This document shows positions 20,065-28,956 of a stretch of DNA of 64,000 nt, in pieces. A program made the position numbers and the translations under genes. The stretch's first letter is position 1. The number at the start of each line of letters is the position of its first letter. Under the pieces are notes generated by a model. It was not told the origin of the DNA. It was given only the letters and a program-made list of their open reading frames with translations, and ran no database searches. Source of the DNA: Actinoalloteichus hymeniacidonis (GTDB lineage Bacteria > Actinomycetota > Actinomycetes > Mycobacteriales > Pseudonocardiaceae); the NCBI RefSeq assembly GCF_014203365.1, contig NZ_JACHIS010000001.1, positions 1,178,001-1,242,000 on the forward strand. The letters are read 5' to 3'.

Positions 20065-21135
20065 TCAGGACGTGAGTTGTTCGCGGATCTCCGTCGAACG
20101 GGTCACCCAGCGGCCCAGCAGCTCCGCTGCCGCGCCGGAGTCGATGACCTCGGCGGCGCGATCCAGGCCGGCCCGCAGCGTCTCGGTCAGATCACCGGGG
20201 AAACCATCGTGCGCGGCCAGTGCGCCTGCGGCGTTGAGCAGTACGGCATCCCGGACCGGGCCGGGCTTGCCCGCCACCAGCTCCTGCACGACCGCCATGT
20301 TCTGGTTGACGTCGCCGCCCCGCAGATCCTCGGCGGTCGCGGGCGCCAGTCCCAACGCTGCGGGGTCGATGACGACCTGCCGGACCGTCCCGTCGTGCAC
20401 CACCCAGGCGGTGGAGGTCGTCGTGGTGGTCAGCTCGTCGAGTCCGTCGTCGCCGCGAACCACCAGCACCGACTGTCCACGGTCGGCGAAGACCTCGGCC
20501 AGCACCGGAGCCATCCGCTGGTCGGCACAACCGATCAGGCCCGCGTGCGGGCGGCCGGGATTGGTCAACGGACCGAGCAGGTTGTAGGCGGTGCGGATGC
20601 CGATCTCCCGACGAGGACCCGCCGTGACCCGCCACGCCGGGTGGAAGACCGGCGCGAAGCAGAACCCGATGCCCAGGTCCTCGATGCAGGTCCGCACGCC
20701 CTCCGGCGGCAGATCGATGACGACGCCGAGCGCCTCCAGCACGTCGGCGGTGCCGCAGCTCGACGAGGAGGCGCGGTTGCCGTGCTTGATCACCGGCACG
20801 CCTGCTGCTGCGACGACGATGGTCGTCATCGTGGAGATGTTCACGGTGTTGGCACGGTCGCCACCGGTGCCGACGATGTCGATCGCATCGATGTCGAGGT
20901 CGATCCGATGGGCGCGAGCCAGCATCACCTCGGCCATGCCACGGATCTCGTCGGGCGTCTCGCCCTTGGACCGCAGTCCCACGGCGAAACCGGCGATCTG
21001 GGCTGCGGTCGCCTGCCCGGTCATCACCTGGTCCATCGCCCAGGTGGCGGCCTCGATGCTGAGATCCTGCCCGGTGACCAGCTGCGTCAGCAGCGAAGCC
21101 CAGGTGTACGGAGTCTGTCCAGCGTGCTCGGGCAT
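20065..21135 (-). CDS. trpD: Anthranilate phosphoribosyltransferase
   Basis: Predicted 356 aa. Second committed step of tryptophan synthesis: it adds phosphoribosyl to anthranilate. The PRPP-binding loop [18 protein letters not shown], the [21 protein letters not shown] segment and the metal-site region [13 protein letters not shown] are all intact. AAAGGA lies 9 nt before the ATG at 21135; an extension to 21273 is not supported. Downstream of a receiver-like gene by 14 nt and of another unknown gene that overlaps it, so trpD is probably the last cistron of a three-gene operon. No other trp genes are in the window. Confidence 0.95.
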   Translation of the reverse strand: MPEHAGQTPYTWASLLTQLVTGQDLSIEAATWAMDQVMTGQATAAQIAGFAVGLRSKGETPDEIRGMAEVMLARAHRIDLDIDAIDIVGTGGDRANTVNISTMTTIVVAAAGVPVIKHGNRASSSSCGTADVLEALGVVIDLPPEGVRTCIEDLGIGFCFAPVFHPAWRVTAGPRREIGIRTAYNLLGPLTNPGRPHAGLIGCADQRMAPVLAEVFADRGQSVLVVRGDDGLDELTTTTTSTAWVVHDGTVRQVVIDPAALGLAPATAEDLRGGDVNQNMAVVQELVAGKPGPVRDAVLLNAAGALAAHDGFPGDLTETLRAGLDRAAEVIDSGAAAELLGRWVTRSTEIREQLTS

Positions 21136-21149
21136 GCCGGGAATCCTTT

Positions 21150-21563
21150 TCAGCCGTTCGAGACGGAAATCCTGCTCATCGACCGCAGCACCTCTGCCAC
21201 GGTCTCTGCGGCGGCCAGCGGGTCGAGCGGGTGCACCAGCACCGCGTCGGCCTGCGACCAGGTGGCGAGCCATCGGTCGTCCTTGCGGCGAACCGCGACG
21301 ACGATCGGTGGGCAGTCGTCGATCTCGTTCTTGAGCTGGCGGGAGATGCCCATCCCACCGGTCGGCTGTGCCTCGCCGTCCAGGATCAGCAGGTCTGCCT
21401 GACCCTCGTCGACGATCGACAGCACCGAGGCGATGCCGTCGGCCTCGAGGTAGCGCACCCGGCCGACATCGGCGGCGGGCCTGCGTCCGACCGCGGTCAT
21501 GATCGACTCACGGACCTCAGGGCGGTGGCTGAACACCAGGATGGTCGTGATGCTCGTGCTCAT
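21150..21563 (-). CDS. Degenerate response-regulator receiver domain protein
   Basis: Predicted 137-aa single-domain protein with CheY-like alternation. Phospho-acceptor Asp62 is present in [17 protein letters not shown]. The acidic pair that normally follows beta-1 (VDD) is replaced by FSH ([13 protein letters not shown]), and the conserved Lys before Pro near beta-5 is His111 (VLVHPLD). It therefore looks like a pseudo-receiver that may bind partners without canonical phosphorylation. There is no output domain. It overlaps the upstream gene by 4 nt (ATGA), so translation is coupled, and lies 14 nt before trpD. GAAGGG precedes the ATG. Confidence 0.75.
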   Translation of the reverse strand: MSTSITTILVFSHRPEVRESIMTAVGRRPAADVGRVRYLEADGIASVLSIVDEGQADLLILDGEAQPTGGMGISRQLKNEIDDCPPIVVAVRRKDDRWLATWSQADAVLVHPLDPLAAAETVAEVLRSMSRISVSNG

Positions 21564-22252
21564 CTGCGCAGAACCCTTCGGCGACGTCGGTCGTTCGAGT
21601 CTTCAGATGCTAGCCGCCCGCCCTGGTCGATCTGAAGGGCATCCCATCCCAGGGCGTCACCGCCCAGCCGCTGGGCGAGGCCCGCCATCCGCGATCGGGC
21701 CTGCGCACAGTGCAGCGCATCCAGTCGTTGGACCCGCACCGCCTCGAAGGAGACCAGGTCCGGGGCCTCGGCCCGTCCGGAGCCGCGAGGTCGTCCGGTG
21801 GTGGCGGGTGTCACGCCGGGCGTCGGCCGCTGCGAGGTGGTGATCTCGGCCGCATCCGGGATGGCCTCGCTCGCGGAACCCGCCGGATCGGCTGCATCGG
21901 ATGCGGGCTCGTCGGATTCCGCGTCGGTCGGCCCCGCCGGGGCATCCGTCGGCGCCGGATCCCGATCCGCCACCGCGTGCAGGGTCCAGTCCTCCTGCGC
22001 GAGGATGCGCGCGGCCTCCGCCGTGGCCTCGGCGGGCAGCAGCAGATGGTGGCGCAGTACGCAGGGCAGCTCGGGCGCCCACGCCGTCGACCTGGCCAGC
22101 GCCGAGGAATCGGCCTCGGCGGGATCGAAGGCCGTGACCACCACGACGAGCCGGGGATCGGTCGGATCCAGCTCCGGTTCCCGATCTCCACGACCTCGGC
22201 CAAGCAGTCGTCGCCACCACGGTGCTCGCTGATCGGACAGCGTCCTCACCAC
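21560..22252 (-). CDS. Conserved hypothetical protein upstream of the pseudo-receiver gene
   Basis: About 230 aa, no recognised family. The N-terminus is basic and Trp-rich ([14 protein letters not shown]), followed by an alpha/beta segment ([24 protein letters not shown], then [35 protein letters not shown]). A Pro/Ala/Asp-rich, probably disordered stretch comes next. The C-terminal region is [35 protein letters not shown]. The start at the GTG pair 22252/22249 has only a weak AG-rich site. The larger open frame that extends to 23092 overlaps ctaE on the other strand and is rejected. Stop and start overlap with the next gene suggests a shared function. Confidence 0.65.
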   Translation of the reverse strand: MVRTLSDQRAPWWRRLLGRGRGDREPELDPTDPRLVVVVTAFDPAEADSSALARSTAWAPELPCVLRHHLLLPAEATAEAARILAQEDWTLHAVADRDPAPTDAPAGPTDAESDEPASDAADPAGSASEAIPDAAEITTSQRPTPGVTPATTGRPRGSGRAEAPDLVSFEAVRVQRLDALHCAQARSRMAGLAQRLGGDALGWDALQIDQGGRLASEDSNDRRRRRVLRR

Positions 22253-22337
22253 TCTCTTCTCGCCATGCCCGCGCGCGCGTTGGCACTGATCGCCGCGCCG
22301 GAGGAGGACCCGGCACGACATCCGGAGTTCTCGCAAG

Positions 22338-22343
22338 TAATAA
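22338..22343 (+). promoter_or_regulatory. -10-like TAATAA for ctaE
   Basis: An AT-rich island (AAGTAATAATG) in GC-rich surroundings, 8 nt before the GTG at 22352. It overlaps the alternative ATG at 22343 and so favours the GTG as start. Confidence 0.5.
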
Positions 22344-22351
22344 TGCGTCGC

Positions 22352-22957
22352 GTGACAACGGCATCGCCTCCCATCGCCCAGCGGGTGCATTCGCTGAACC
22401 GACCCAACATGGTCAGCGTCGGCACGATCGTGTGGTTGTCCAGCGAGCTCATGTTCTTCGCTGGACTCTTCGCGATGTTCTTCACGGTGAAGGCGCAGCA
22501 CGACGGTCCAACGTGGCCGCCGGAACCCTCCGAGCTCAACCTCGGGTATGCGCTGCCCTTCACGATCATCCTCGTGGCGTCCTCGTGGACCTGCCAGCTC
22601 GGTGTGTTCGCTGCGGAACGAGGCGATGTCTTCGGCCTGCGGCGCTGGTACACCCTCACCCTGGTTCTCGGCACGATCTTCGTCGCCGGTCAGGCGGGTG
22701 AGTACTACACGCTGATCACGGCGCACGACACCACCATCTCGTCCTCGCCATTCGGCACCGTCTTCTACATGACGACCGGGTTCCACGGGTTGCACGTCAT
22801 CGGCGGTCTCATCGCGTTCGTGTTCCTGCTCATGCGCACCAAGATGAGCAAGTTCACGCCCGCCCAGGCGACCTCGGCGATCGTCGTGTCCTATTACTGG
22901 CACTTCGTCGACATCGTGTGGATCGGGCTCTTCGCCGTCATCTACCTGGTCCCTTGA
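22352..22957 (+). CDS. ctaE: Cytochrome c oxidase subunit III
   Basis: About 201 aa with five transmembrane helices. Diagnostic segments are [75 protein letters not shown] (conserved His) and [22 protein letters not shown]. It belongs to the aa3 oxidase core. The start is the GTG at 22352 or the in-frame ATG at 22343. First gene of ctaE-qcrC-qcrA-qcrB, the actinobacterial supercomplex operon. Divergent from the trpD operon. Confidence 0.95.
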   Translation: MTTASPPIAQRVHSLNRPNMVSVGTIVWLSSELMFFAGLFAMFFTVKAQHDGPTWPPEPSELNLGYALPFTIILVASSWTCQLGVFAAERGDVFGLRRWYTLTLVLGTIFVAGQAGEYYTLITAHDTTISSSPFGTVFYMTTGFHGLHVIGGLIAFVFLLMRTKMSKFTPAQATSAIVVSYYWHFVDIVWIGLFAVIYLVP

Positions 22958-23007
22958 CGCCGATCGACTAGAAGCCGGAACTCGACAGCAAGGGTTGTGC
23001 AGCACAC

Positions 23008-23817
23008 ATGACCACCACTGAAAAGCCGCGGAGCACCTTCCGCTCCAAGCTCCGCAGGCGGATCTCGGGCGTGCTGGCGCTGGGTGTGGCACTGGCGGCA
23101 GCAGGCGCGCTCTACACCGCCTTCATGCCCAAGCCGCACGTTGCGCAGGCCGCAGAACAGGCCGAACTGGCTCAGCAGGGCGAGGATCTCTACAACACCG
23201 CCTGCATCAGCTGCCATGGTTCGAACCTCGAGGGTGTCCAGGACCGAGGACCGAGCCTGATCGGCGTCGGCGAGGCGTCCGTGCACTTCCAGGTCTCGAC
23301 GGGCCGGATGCCGATGGTTCGCCAGGAAGCCCAGGCGCTGCGCAAGCCCTCGATGTACAGCTCCGAGGAGATCGAGGCGCTGGGGGCCTACATCCAGGCC
23401 AACGGCGGCGGGCCGGAGACTCCCGAGGCACGCGGCGCCGACCTGCGGGGTGACAACCCCGCGCGCGGCGGTGAGCTGTTCCGGCTCAACTGCGCGTCCT
23501 GCCACAACTTCACCGGTCGGGGCGGCGCGCTGTCCTCCGGCAAGTTCGCGCCGAACCTCGACGGGGTCAGCGAGGAAGAGATCTACACCGCGATGCAGAC
23601 CGGCCCGCAGAACATGCCGGTGTTCTCCGATCGGCAGCTGACGCCGACGGAGAAGGAGGACATCATCGCCTACGTCAAGTCCGTCACCGACGGCAACAAC
23701 AACCCGGGCGGACTGGCGCTCGGCGGGTTCGGTCCCGCCGTCGAGGGTGTCGTCGTCTTCGTGGTCGGGATTGCGGCGCTCATCGGCGTCTCCCTCTGGA
23801 TCGGAGCCAAGCAATGA
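23008..23817 (+). CDS. qcrC: Cytochrome bc1 complex diheme cytochrome c subunit
   Basis: Predicted 269 aa. Two covalent heme c sites are visible: Cys66-ISCH70 and Cys162-ASCH166, each in its own cytochrome c fold. There is an N-terminal hydrophobic anchor ([20 protein letters not shown]) and a C-terminal transmembrane helix ([22 protein letters not shown]). This diheme form replaces a soluble cytochrome c and hands electrons directly to CtaC. The stop overlaps the qcrA start (ATGA), giving tight coupling. Confidence 0.96.
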   Translation: MTTTEKPRSTFRSKLRRRISGVLALGVALAAAGALYTAFMPKPHVAQAAEQAELAQQGEDLYNTACISCHGSNLEGVQDRGPSLIGVGEASVHFQVSTGRMPMVRQEAQALRKPSMYSSEEIEALGAYIQANGGGPETPEARGADLRGDNPARGGELFRLNCASCHNFTGRGGALSSGKFAPNLDGVSEEEIYTAMQTGPQNMPVFSDRQLTPTEKEDIIAYVKSVTDGNNNPGGLALGGFGPAVEGVVVFVVGIAALIGVSLWIGAKQ

Positions 23818-24938
23818 GCGACCCGGGCAAGGGCGTCCCCAGCGACGCCGAGCTCGCGGAGATGAGCCGGGACGAACTCGTTCGTCTCGGTACCGAGCTG
23901 GACGACGTCGAGCTCGTCAAGTACCGGGACCGGTTCCCCGTCGAGGGCACGCGGGCCGAGAAGCGAGCCGAGCGCCAGGTGGCGATGTGGTTCGTGCTGG
24001 CGGGTCTGTCGGGCCTGGCCTTCCTCGGCCTCTACCTGTTCTGGCCGAACGAGTACCGCAGCCCCTTCGCGGACGACCACTTCATCTACGCGCTGTACAC
24101 GCCGCTGATCGGAGCCAGCCTCGGACTGTCGGTGCTGTCGATCGGTATCGGCGTCATCGCCTACGCCAAGAAGTTCGTCCCCGAGGAGGAGGCCGTCCAG
24201 CAGCGACACGAGGGCGGCTCCGCAGCGGTGGACAACAAGACGACCGCCGCTCTGCTGGCCGACGCGGGCAACCGCAGCGGCATCGCTCGTCGGTCCATGA
24301 TCAAGCGCTCGGCCGGCTTCGGCGCCGGTGTCTTCGGTCTGGGTGTCGGCGTCTTCGCCCTGGGTGGCCTGGTCAAGAACCCATGGGCCGAGGGTGAGAC
24401 GCCGAACTCGCTGTGGCACACCGGTTGGATGCACCAGGGCGACGAGAAGGTCTACCTGCGCAGGGACACCGGCGACCCCGGCGAGGTCTCGCTGGTCCGC
24501 CCGGAGGACATCAAGGCCGGTGGCTTCGAGACCGTCTTCCCGTTCCGCGAGTCCGAGCGCGGTGACCACGACGCGCTGTACTACGCGCTGCGTCGGTCCG
24601 ACAACCCCGTGATGCTCATCCGGCTTCGCCCGGGTTCGGAGCCGGTCAAGCGCAAGGGGCAGGAGGACTTCAACTACGGCGACTACTACGCCTACTCGAA
24701 GATCTGCACCCACCTCGGCTGCCCGACCTCGCTGTTCGAGCAGCAGACGGGGCGCCTGCTCTGCCCGTGCCATCAGTCGCAGTTCGACGTGGTGAACACC
24801 TACGCCAAGCCTGTCTTCGGTCCGGCTACGCGGTCGTTGCCGCAGCTGCCGATCGACATCGACGAAGAGGGCTACCTGGTGGCGCGAAGCGACTTCATCG
24901 AGGCCGTGGGCCCTGGCTTCTGGGAGCGTAAGTCATGA
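23814..24938 (+). CDS. qcrA: Rieske iron-sulfur subunit of the bc1 complex
   Basis: Predicted 374 aa, much longer than classical Rieske proteins, as usual in actinobacteria. Three transmembrane helices lie in the first ~190 residues ([58 protein letters not shown]). The last one is preceded by RRSMIKR, consistent with mixed Sec/Tat insertion. The [2Fe-2S] ligands are Cys298-x-His300 in CTHLGCP and Cys317-x2-His320 in CPCHQS. It overlaps qcrC and qcrB by 4 nt each. Confidence 0.96.
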   Translation: MSDPGKGVPSDAELAEMSRDELVRLGTELDDVELVKYRDRFPVEGTRAEKRAERQVAMWFVLAGLSGLAFLGLYLFWPNEYRSPFADDHFIYALYTPLIGASLGLSVLSIGIGVIAYAKKFVPEEEAVQQRHEGGSAAVDNKTTAALLADAGNRSGIARRSMIKRSAGFGAGVFGLGVGVFALGGLVKNPWAEGETPNSLWHTGWMHQGDEKVYLRRDTGDPGEVSLVRPEDIKAGGFETVFPFRESERGDHDALYYALRRSDNPVMLIRLRPGSEPVKRKGQEDFNYGDYYAYSKICTHLGCPTSLFEQQTGRLLCPCHQSQFDVVNTYAKPVFGPATRSLPQLPIDIDEEGYLVARSDFIEAVGPGFWERKS

Positions 24939-26620
24939 GCTCGATCACCACGCCGACGAAGCCGAAGAGCTTCGGGGTGCGTGCGGCGGGAGCGGCCGCG
25001 ACCTGGACCGATGACCGATTCCACATGTCCAGGGGAATCCGCAAGCAGCTCAACAAGGTCTTCCCGACGCACTGGTCCTTCATGCTCGGTGAGATCGCGC
25101 TGTACTCCTTCATCGTATTGCTGCTCACCGGCACCTACCTGGCGCTGTTCTTCGACCCGTCGATGGCGCACGTCGAGTACCAGGGCTCGCTGGAGAACAT
25201 GCGGGGCATCGAGATGTCCCGGGCCTACGCGTCCGCGTTGGACATCTCCTTCGAGGTGCGCGGCGGTCTGTTCGCCCGCCAGGTGCACCACTGGGCGGCA
25301 CTGCTGTTCATGGCGGCGATCGTCGTCCACATGCTGCGGGTGTTCTTCACCGGTGCGTTCCGCAAGCCCCGTGAGATCAACTGGGTCATCGGCATCCTGC
25401 TGTTCATCATGGGCTTCTTCGAGGGCCTGACCGGCTACTCGCTGCCGGACGACCTGCTCTCGGGTACCGGCCTGCGGATCGTCTCCGGCATCACGATGTC
25501 GATCCCGGTGATCGGTACCTGGGCGAACTGGGCGATCTTCGGCGGGGAGTACCCCGGTACCGAGATCATCCCGAGGTTCTACACGCTGCACATCCTGTTG
25601 CTGCCCGCGTTGATCCTGGGTCTGATCGCGGTGCACCTCGGTCTGGTCTGGTACCAGAAGCACACCCAGTTCCCCGGCGTGGGCCGCAAGGAGAACAACG
25701 TCGTCGGCGTCCGGATCATGCCGGTCTTCGCCCTGAAGGCGGGTGGCTTCTTCGCCGTCGTCGCCGGTGTGCTGGCGATCATGGGCGGCATCTTCCAGAT
25801 CAACGCGATCTGGAACATCGGCCCGTACAACGCCTCGCAGATCAGCGCGGGCTCGCAGCCCGACTGGTATGTGATCTGGCTGGACGGCATGACCCGGATC
25901 TGGCCGTCCTGGGAGCTGTATCTGGGTAACTACCTGGTACCGGCCACGTTCTTCCCAGCGGTACTGGGCATGGGGTTGATCTTCACGATCGCGGGTGCCT
26001 ATCCGTGGATCGAGAAGAAGTTCACCAAGGACGACGCGTACCACAACCTGTTGCAGCGTCCGAGGGACGTCCCGGTGCGGACCAGCCTCGGTGCCATGGC
26101 GTTGACGTTCTTCATGATCCTGATGATCACCGGAGCCAACGACATCATCGCGGAGCAGTTCAACATCTCGCTGAACGCGATGACCTGGTTCGGCAGGTTG
26201 GGTGTGCTGTTGCTGCCCCCGATCGCCTACTTCATCACCTACCGGATCTGTATCGGCCTGCAACGCGCCGACCGCGAGGTGCTGGAGCACGGCGTGGAGA
26301 CCGGCGTGATCAAGCGGCTGCCGCACGGCGAGTTCATCGAGGTCCACCAGCCGCTCGGCGGCGTGGACGAGCACGGCCACGCGATCCCGCTGGAGTACCA
26401 GGGTGCTGCGGTGCCGAAGCGGATGAACGAGCTCGGCTCGGCGGGCCGTCCGGTGCGGGGCTCGCTGCTCACGCCCGACCCGGCCGACGAGACGGCGGCG
26501 ATCGTCAAGGCGGAGCACGAGAATCGGAACCTGCTCGACTCGGACGAGGACTCCACCTCGCAGCCCGAGCCGAAGCCGGTCGAGGGCTCGGACGACGCCA
26601 AGGGCGACAAGAAGGACTGA
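24935..26620 (+). CDS. qcrB: Cytochrome b subunit of the bc1 complex
   Basis: Predicted 561 aa. The N-terminal cytochrome b core carries the heme-binding histidines on helices II and IV ([47 protein letters not shown]) and the quinol-site region [16 protein letters not shown], followed by later helices. The C-terminal ~120 residues form a hydrophilic cytosolic extension rich in Asp, Glu and Lys, a feature of actinobacterial QcrB. Last gene of the operon, followed by a strong terminator. QcrB is the target of known antimycobacterial Q-site inhibitors; nothing in the sequence here shows sensitivity either way. Confidence 0.96.
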   Translation: MSSITTPTKPKSFGVRAAGAAATWTDDRFHMSRGIRKQLNKVFPTHWSFMLGEIALYSFIVLLLTGTYLALFFDPSMAHVEYQGSLENMRGIEMSRAYASALDISFEVRGGLFARQVHHWAALLFMAAIVVHMLRVFFTGAFRKPREINWVIGILLFIMGFFEGLTGYSLPDDLLSGTGLRIVSGITMSIPVIGTWANWAIFGGEYPGTEIIPRFYTLHILLLPALILGLIAVHLGLVWYQKHTQFPGVGRKENNVVGVRIMPVFALKAGGFFAVVAGVLAIMGGIFQINAIWNIGPYNASQISAGSQPDWYVIWLDGMTRIWPSWELYLGNYLVPATFFPAVLGMGLIFTIAGAYPWIEKKFTKDDAYHNLLQRPRDVPVRTSLGAMALTFFMILMITGANDIIAEQFNISLNAMTWFGRLGVLLLPPIAYFITYRICIGLQRADREVLEHGVETGVIKRLPHGEFIEVHQPLGGVDEHGHAIPLEYQGAAVPKRMNELGSAGRPVRGSLLTPDPADETAAIVKAEHENRNLLDSDEDSTSQPEPKPVEGSDDAKGDKKD

Positions 26621-26630
26621 ACGAACACGC

Positions 26631-26668
26631 AGGCGGGGCCCGGAACCAGTTGGTTCCGGGCCCCGCCT
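26631..26668 (+). terminator. 18-bp stem terminator after qcrB
   Basis: AGGCGGGGCCCGGAACCA is followed by GT and its exact reverse complement. It is the longest perfect stem after the one downstream of the GH81 gene and lies 11 nt past the stop codon. Confidence 0.8.
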
Positions 26669-26727
26669 CGTTGTGTCCTGGTCCGACTCGCCCGGCTCCG
26701 GTTCACGTTCGGGCGCAGGCGACGGGC

Positions 26728-27015
26728 CTACTGCGCCTCGTCGCCGCCGATGGAGAACGCCTCTTCGGTGTCGCGGCGGGAGTACGAGCGGAACGCGATG
26801 TGGGTGTCGGTGGTCAGCACTCCGTCGACCTTGGCGATCCGGCCGGGGATCAGGTCGGCGAGGTCGGCGTGATCGGCGACGCGGACGAGGACGACGAGGT
26901 CGACCTCGCCTGCACAGGAGTACACCTCGTTGACGCCCTCGATGTCGGCGATCTCCTGGGCTGCCTCCGGAATGCGGTCGGCGACTGCGTTGACGAGCAC
27001 GAACGCGGTGATCAC
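26728..27015 (-). CDS. Stand-alone Lrp/AsnC-type ligand-binding (RAM) domain protein
   Basis: Predicted 95 aa, consisting only of the beta-alpha-beta-beta-alpha-beta RAM fold: ITAFVLVNAVADRIPEAAQEIADIEGVNEVYSCAGEVDLVVLVRVAD, then TTDTHIAFRSY. It lacks the DNA-binding helix-turn-helix of full Lrp proteins. Such solo RAM proteins may bind amino acids or modulate partners; the ligand is unknown. GGGAGG sits 6 nt before the GTG at 27015. Convergent with qcrB; downstream of the DEDDh/GIY-YIG gene by 123 nt. Confidence 0.9.
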   Translation of the reverse strand: MITAFVLVNAVADRIPEAAQEIADIEGVNEVYSCAGEVDLVVLVRVADHADLADLIPGRIAKVDGVLTTDTHIAFRSYSRRDTEEAFSIGGDEAQ

Positions 27016-27138
27016 GAGGGAACCTCCCGATGGCCTGCGGAAACTCTCGCGATGGTATCGAGGCTCGGCCGAGCGGGACCCACCCGGCCACCGGGCCCGC
27101 CTGCAGGCTGACCGAGCTCGCCACCGTCGTCGGGCGCC

Positions 27139-28860
27139 TCAGTCCGCCGCCGCGTAGCCCGCCCGGCCCGCGTCGGCCTTGGCGACCCAGCGTTGCCAGC
27201 TGCCCGCGCCGCCCGCGGGTTCGGCCCAGAGCACGTCGGAGTCGACCAGTCGGGTGCCGCCGGTGGTGAGCCAGCGACGGATCACGGTGATCTCGTCCGC
27301 GGTCGCCCCGCGCAGCGGCCCCGGTTCGCAGAGCACGGTCTCCGCGCTCGCCCGGAGCATCTCCACCACCGGCATCGGCGGCACCCCGCGTCGGGCGGTG
27401 CCCGCCGAGGCCAACCGGCCGTGCCGGATCACCGCCAGGTGCCAGCCGCCCGCACCGTCCGGTCGGGCCGCGACGAGTTCGCCGACGGCCGCCAGCGCCG
27501 CGAGCCGCTGGCCTCGGTCCAACGCCCGAACGAGGGTGGCCAGCCGGTCGCGCCTGCGGGCCGCATCCTCGAACCTCTGCCGCTCGGACAACTCGGCGAG
27601 CTGATCCCCGAGGCGGTCCAACACCGTGGTGCGGGTACCCGCGAACAGGTCGGCCACGTCGATCACCGCGGGCGCGTACTCCGCGACGCTCTGCCTGCCT
27701 GCACACGGCGCCGCGCACCGGCCGATCTCGGCGAGCGTGCACGGCCTGCCCTTGGGGTCCCGGGCGGGAATGCGTTCCACGCAACGACGTACCTCGCTGC
27801 CGTCGTGCAGGCTCTCCACCGCTTCCTCGGCGGCCCGTTTGGATCGGAAGGGGCCCATCGCCTCGTCTCGGGGTTTGCGTACCACCGACAGGCGGGGGAA
27901 GGCCTCGTCGGTCAGCACGATCCACCAGGCGCGATGTGGCGTGGTGGACCGGCGGTTGTACCGGGGGCGGTGGGCGGCCAGCAAGCGCAGTTCGCGAACC
28001 TCGGCCTCCAGGGAGTGCGCGCACTCCACGACGTCGACCCGTTCGGCGATCGCGACCATCTCCCGGACCCGGGCGCGACTCTCGCTCGCGGTGAAGTACT
28101 GCCGCACCCGGCGGCGCAGATCGACGGCGGTGCCCACGTAGAGCACCTCCTCGCGGGGTCCCCGGAACAGGTACACGCCGGGGGCATGCGGCAGATCGGC
28201 GGCCAGCTCCCGCTTTCGGCGTTGCGCCGAGGTCACCTCGGGCAGGTAGTCCAGCAGCTCCTCCAGGGACTGGACGCCGACGCCGCCGACTCGTTCGAGC
28301 AGTCCATGCAGGACGTTCACCGTGGCCCGTGCATCGGCGAGCGCCCGGTGACTGGGGGTCGTGTCGGAGCGGAAGAGCCGCGCGAGGGTGCCGAGTTTGA
28401 CGTTCGGGGCCTCGTCTCGGCTGAGGATCCGGCGGGCCAGCCGGACGGTGCAGAGCACCGTCGGCCGGGGCCAGGGGCGTTCGAGGGCCTCGGCGGCGGA
28501 GCGCAGGAATCCGACGTCGAAGGGCGCGTTGTGCGCCACCAGCACACAACCGGCGGCGAACTCCAGGAAGGCGGGCAGGACCGAGTCGATCCGGGGCGCC
28601 TCGGTGACCATCGCATCGGTGATCCCGGTGAGCGACATGATCATCGGCGGGATGCCTCGACCGGGGTTGACCAGCGTGCCGAACTCGCCGATCACCTGGC
28701 CGCCGCGCACCTTGACCGCACCGATCTCGGTGATGGCGTCACCCCGGTTGCTGCCGCCGGTGGTCTCCAGGTCGACGACGACGAAGGTGACGTCGCGCAG
28801 CGGCGTTCCGAGTTCGTCGAACGTCAGCTGCCGATCCGGGAGTCCTGCCACGTCGGTCAT
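27139..28860 (-). CDS. DEDDh exonuclease fused to a UvrC-type GIY-YIG domain
   Basis: Predicted 573 aa. Residues ~20-190 are a DnaQ-like 3'-5' exonuclease with all DEDDh residues: Asp30 and Glu32 in VVDLETTG, Asp115 in HNAPFD, His171 and Asp176 in HRALADA. Residues ~225-310 form a GIY-YIG nuclease module like the N-terminus of UvrC (GVYLF, LYVGTAVDLRRRVRQYF). After this come a Cys-containing GRCAAPCAG stretch and a coiled region resembling the UvrC middle (LSERQRFEDAARRRDRL). Probably DNA repair; it corresponds to the Rv2191 type. The ATG at 28860 follows TAGCCT by 8 nt. An ATG at 28896 with GAGGAG upstream is a real alternative. Confidence 0.9.
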   Translation of the reverse strand: MTDVAGLPDRQLTFDELGTPLRDVTFVVVDLETTGGSNRGDAITEIGAVKVRGGQVIGEFGTLVNPGRGIPPMIMSLTGITDAMVTEAPRIDSVLPAFLEFAAGCVLVAHNAPFDVGFLRSAAEALERPWPRPTVLCTVRLARRILSRDEAPNVKLGTLARLFRSDTTPSHRALADARATVNVLHGLLERVGGVGVQSLEELLDYLPEVTSAQRRKRELAADLPHAPGVYLFRGPREEVLYVGTAVDLRRRVRQYFTASESRARVREMVAIAERVDVVECAHSLEAEVRELRLLAAHRPRYNRRSTTPHRAWWIVLTDEAFPRLSVVRKPRDEAMGPFRSKRAAEEAVESLHDGSEVRRCVERIPARDPKGRPCTLAEIGRCAAPCAGRQSVAEYAPAVIDVADLFAGTRTTVLDRLGDQLAELSERQRFEDAARRRDRLATLVRALDRGQRLAALAAVGELVAARPDGAGGWHLAVIRHGRLASAGTARRGVPPMPVVEMLRASAETVLCEPGPLRGATADEITVIRRWLTTGGTRLVDSDVLWAEPAGGAGSWQRWVAKADAGRAGYAAAD

Positions 28861-28868
28861 CGGCTGGC

Positions 28869-28874
28869 AGGCTA
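28869..28874 (-). promoter_or_regulatory. -10-like TAGCCT for the exonuclease gene
   Basis: Minus-strand TAGCCT, eight bases, then ATG (28860). It lies inside the alternative longer start. Confidence 0.4.
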
Positions 28875-28944
28875 ATCGGATGGTCGGACATGACATCGAC
28901 GGCTCCTCGGTAGTGAGGGATTGGGTGCGCAGCGTCGCCACCTC

Positions 28945-28950
28945 TAACCT
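28945..28950 (+). promoter_or_regulatory. -10-like TAACCT for the NYN gene
   Basis: TAACCT, six bases, then the ATG at 28957. It faces away from the exonuclease promoter ~75 bp to the left. Confidence 0.55.
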
Positions 28951-28956
28951 GACGGG

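Noticed and set aside
22253-23092. N-terminal extension of the unknown gene 21560-22252
   Set aside because: It is antisense to ctaE and lacks protein-like character.
24872-28549. A 1225-codon open frame on the minus strand across qcrB and the exonuclease gene
   Set aside because: It runs antisense to qcrB and in a shadow frame of the exonuclease; Arg/Gly-rich translation with no protein-like segments.
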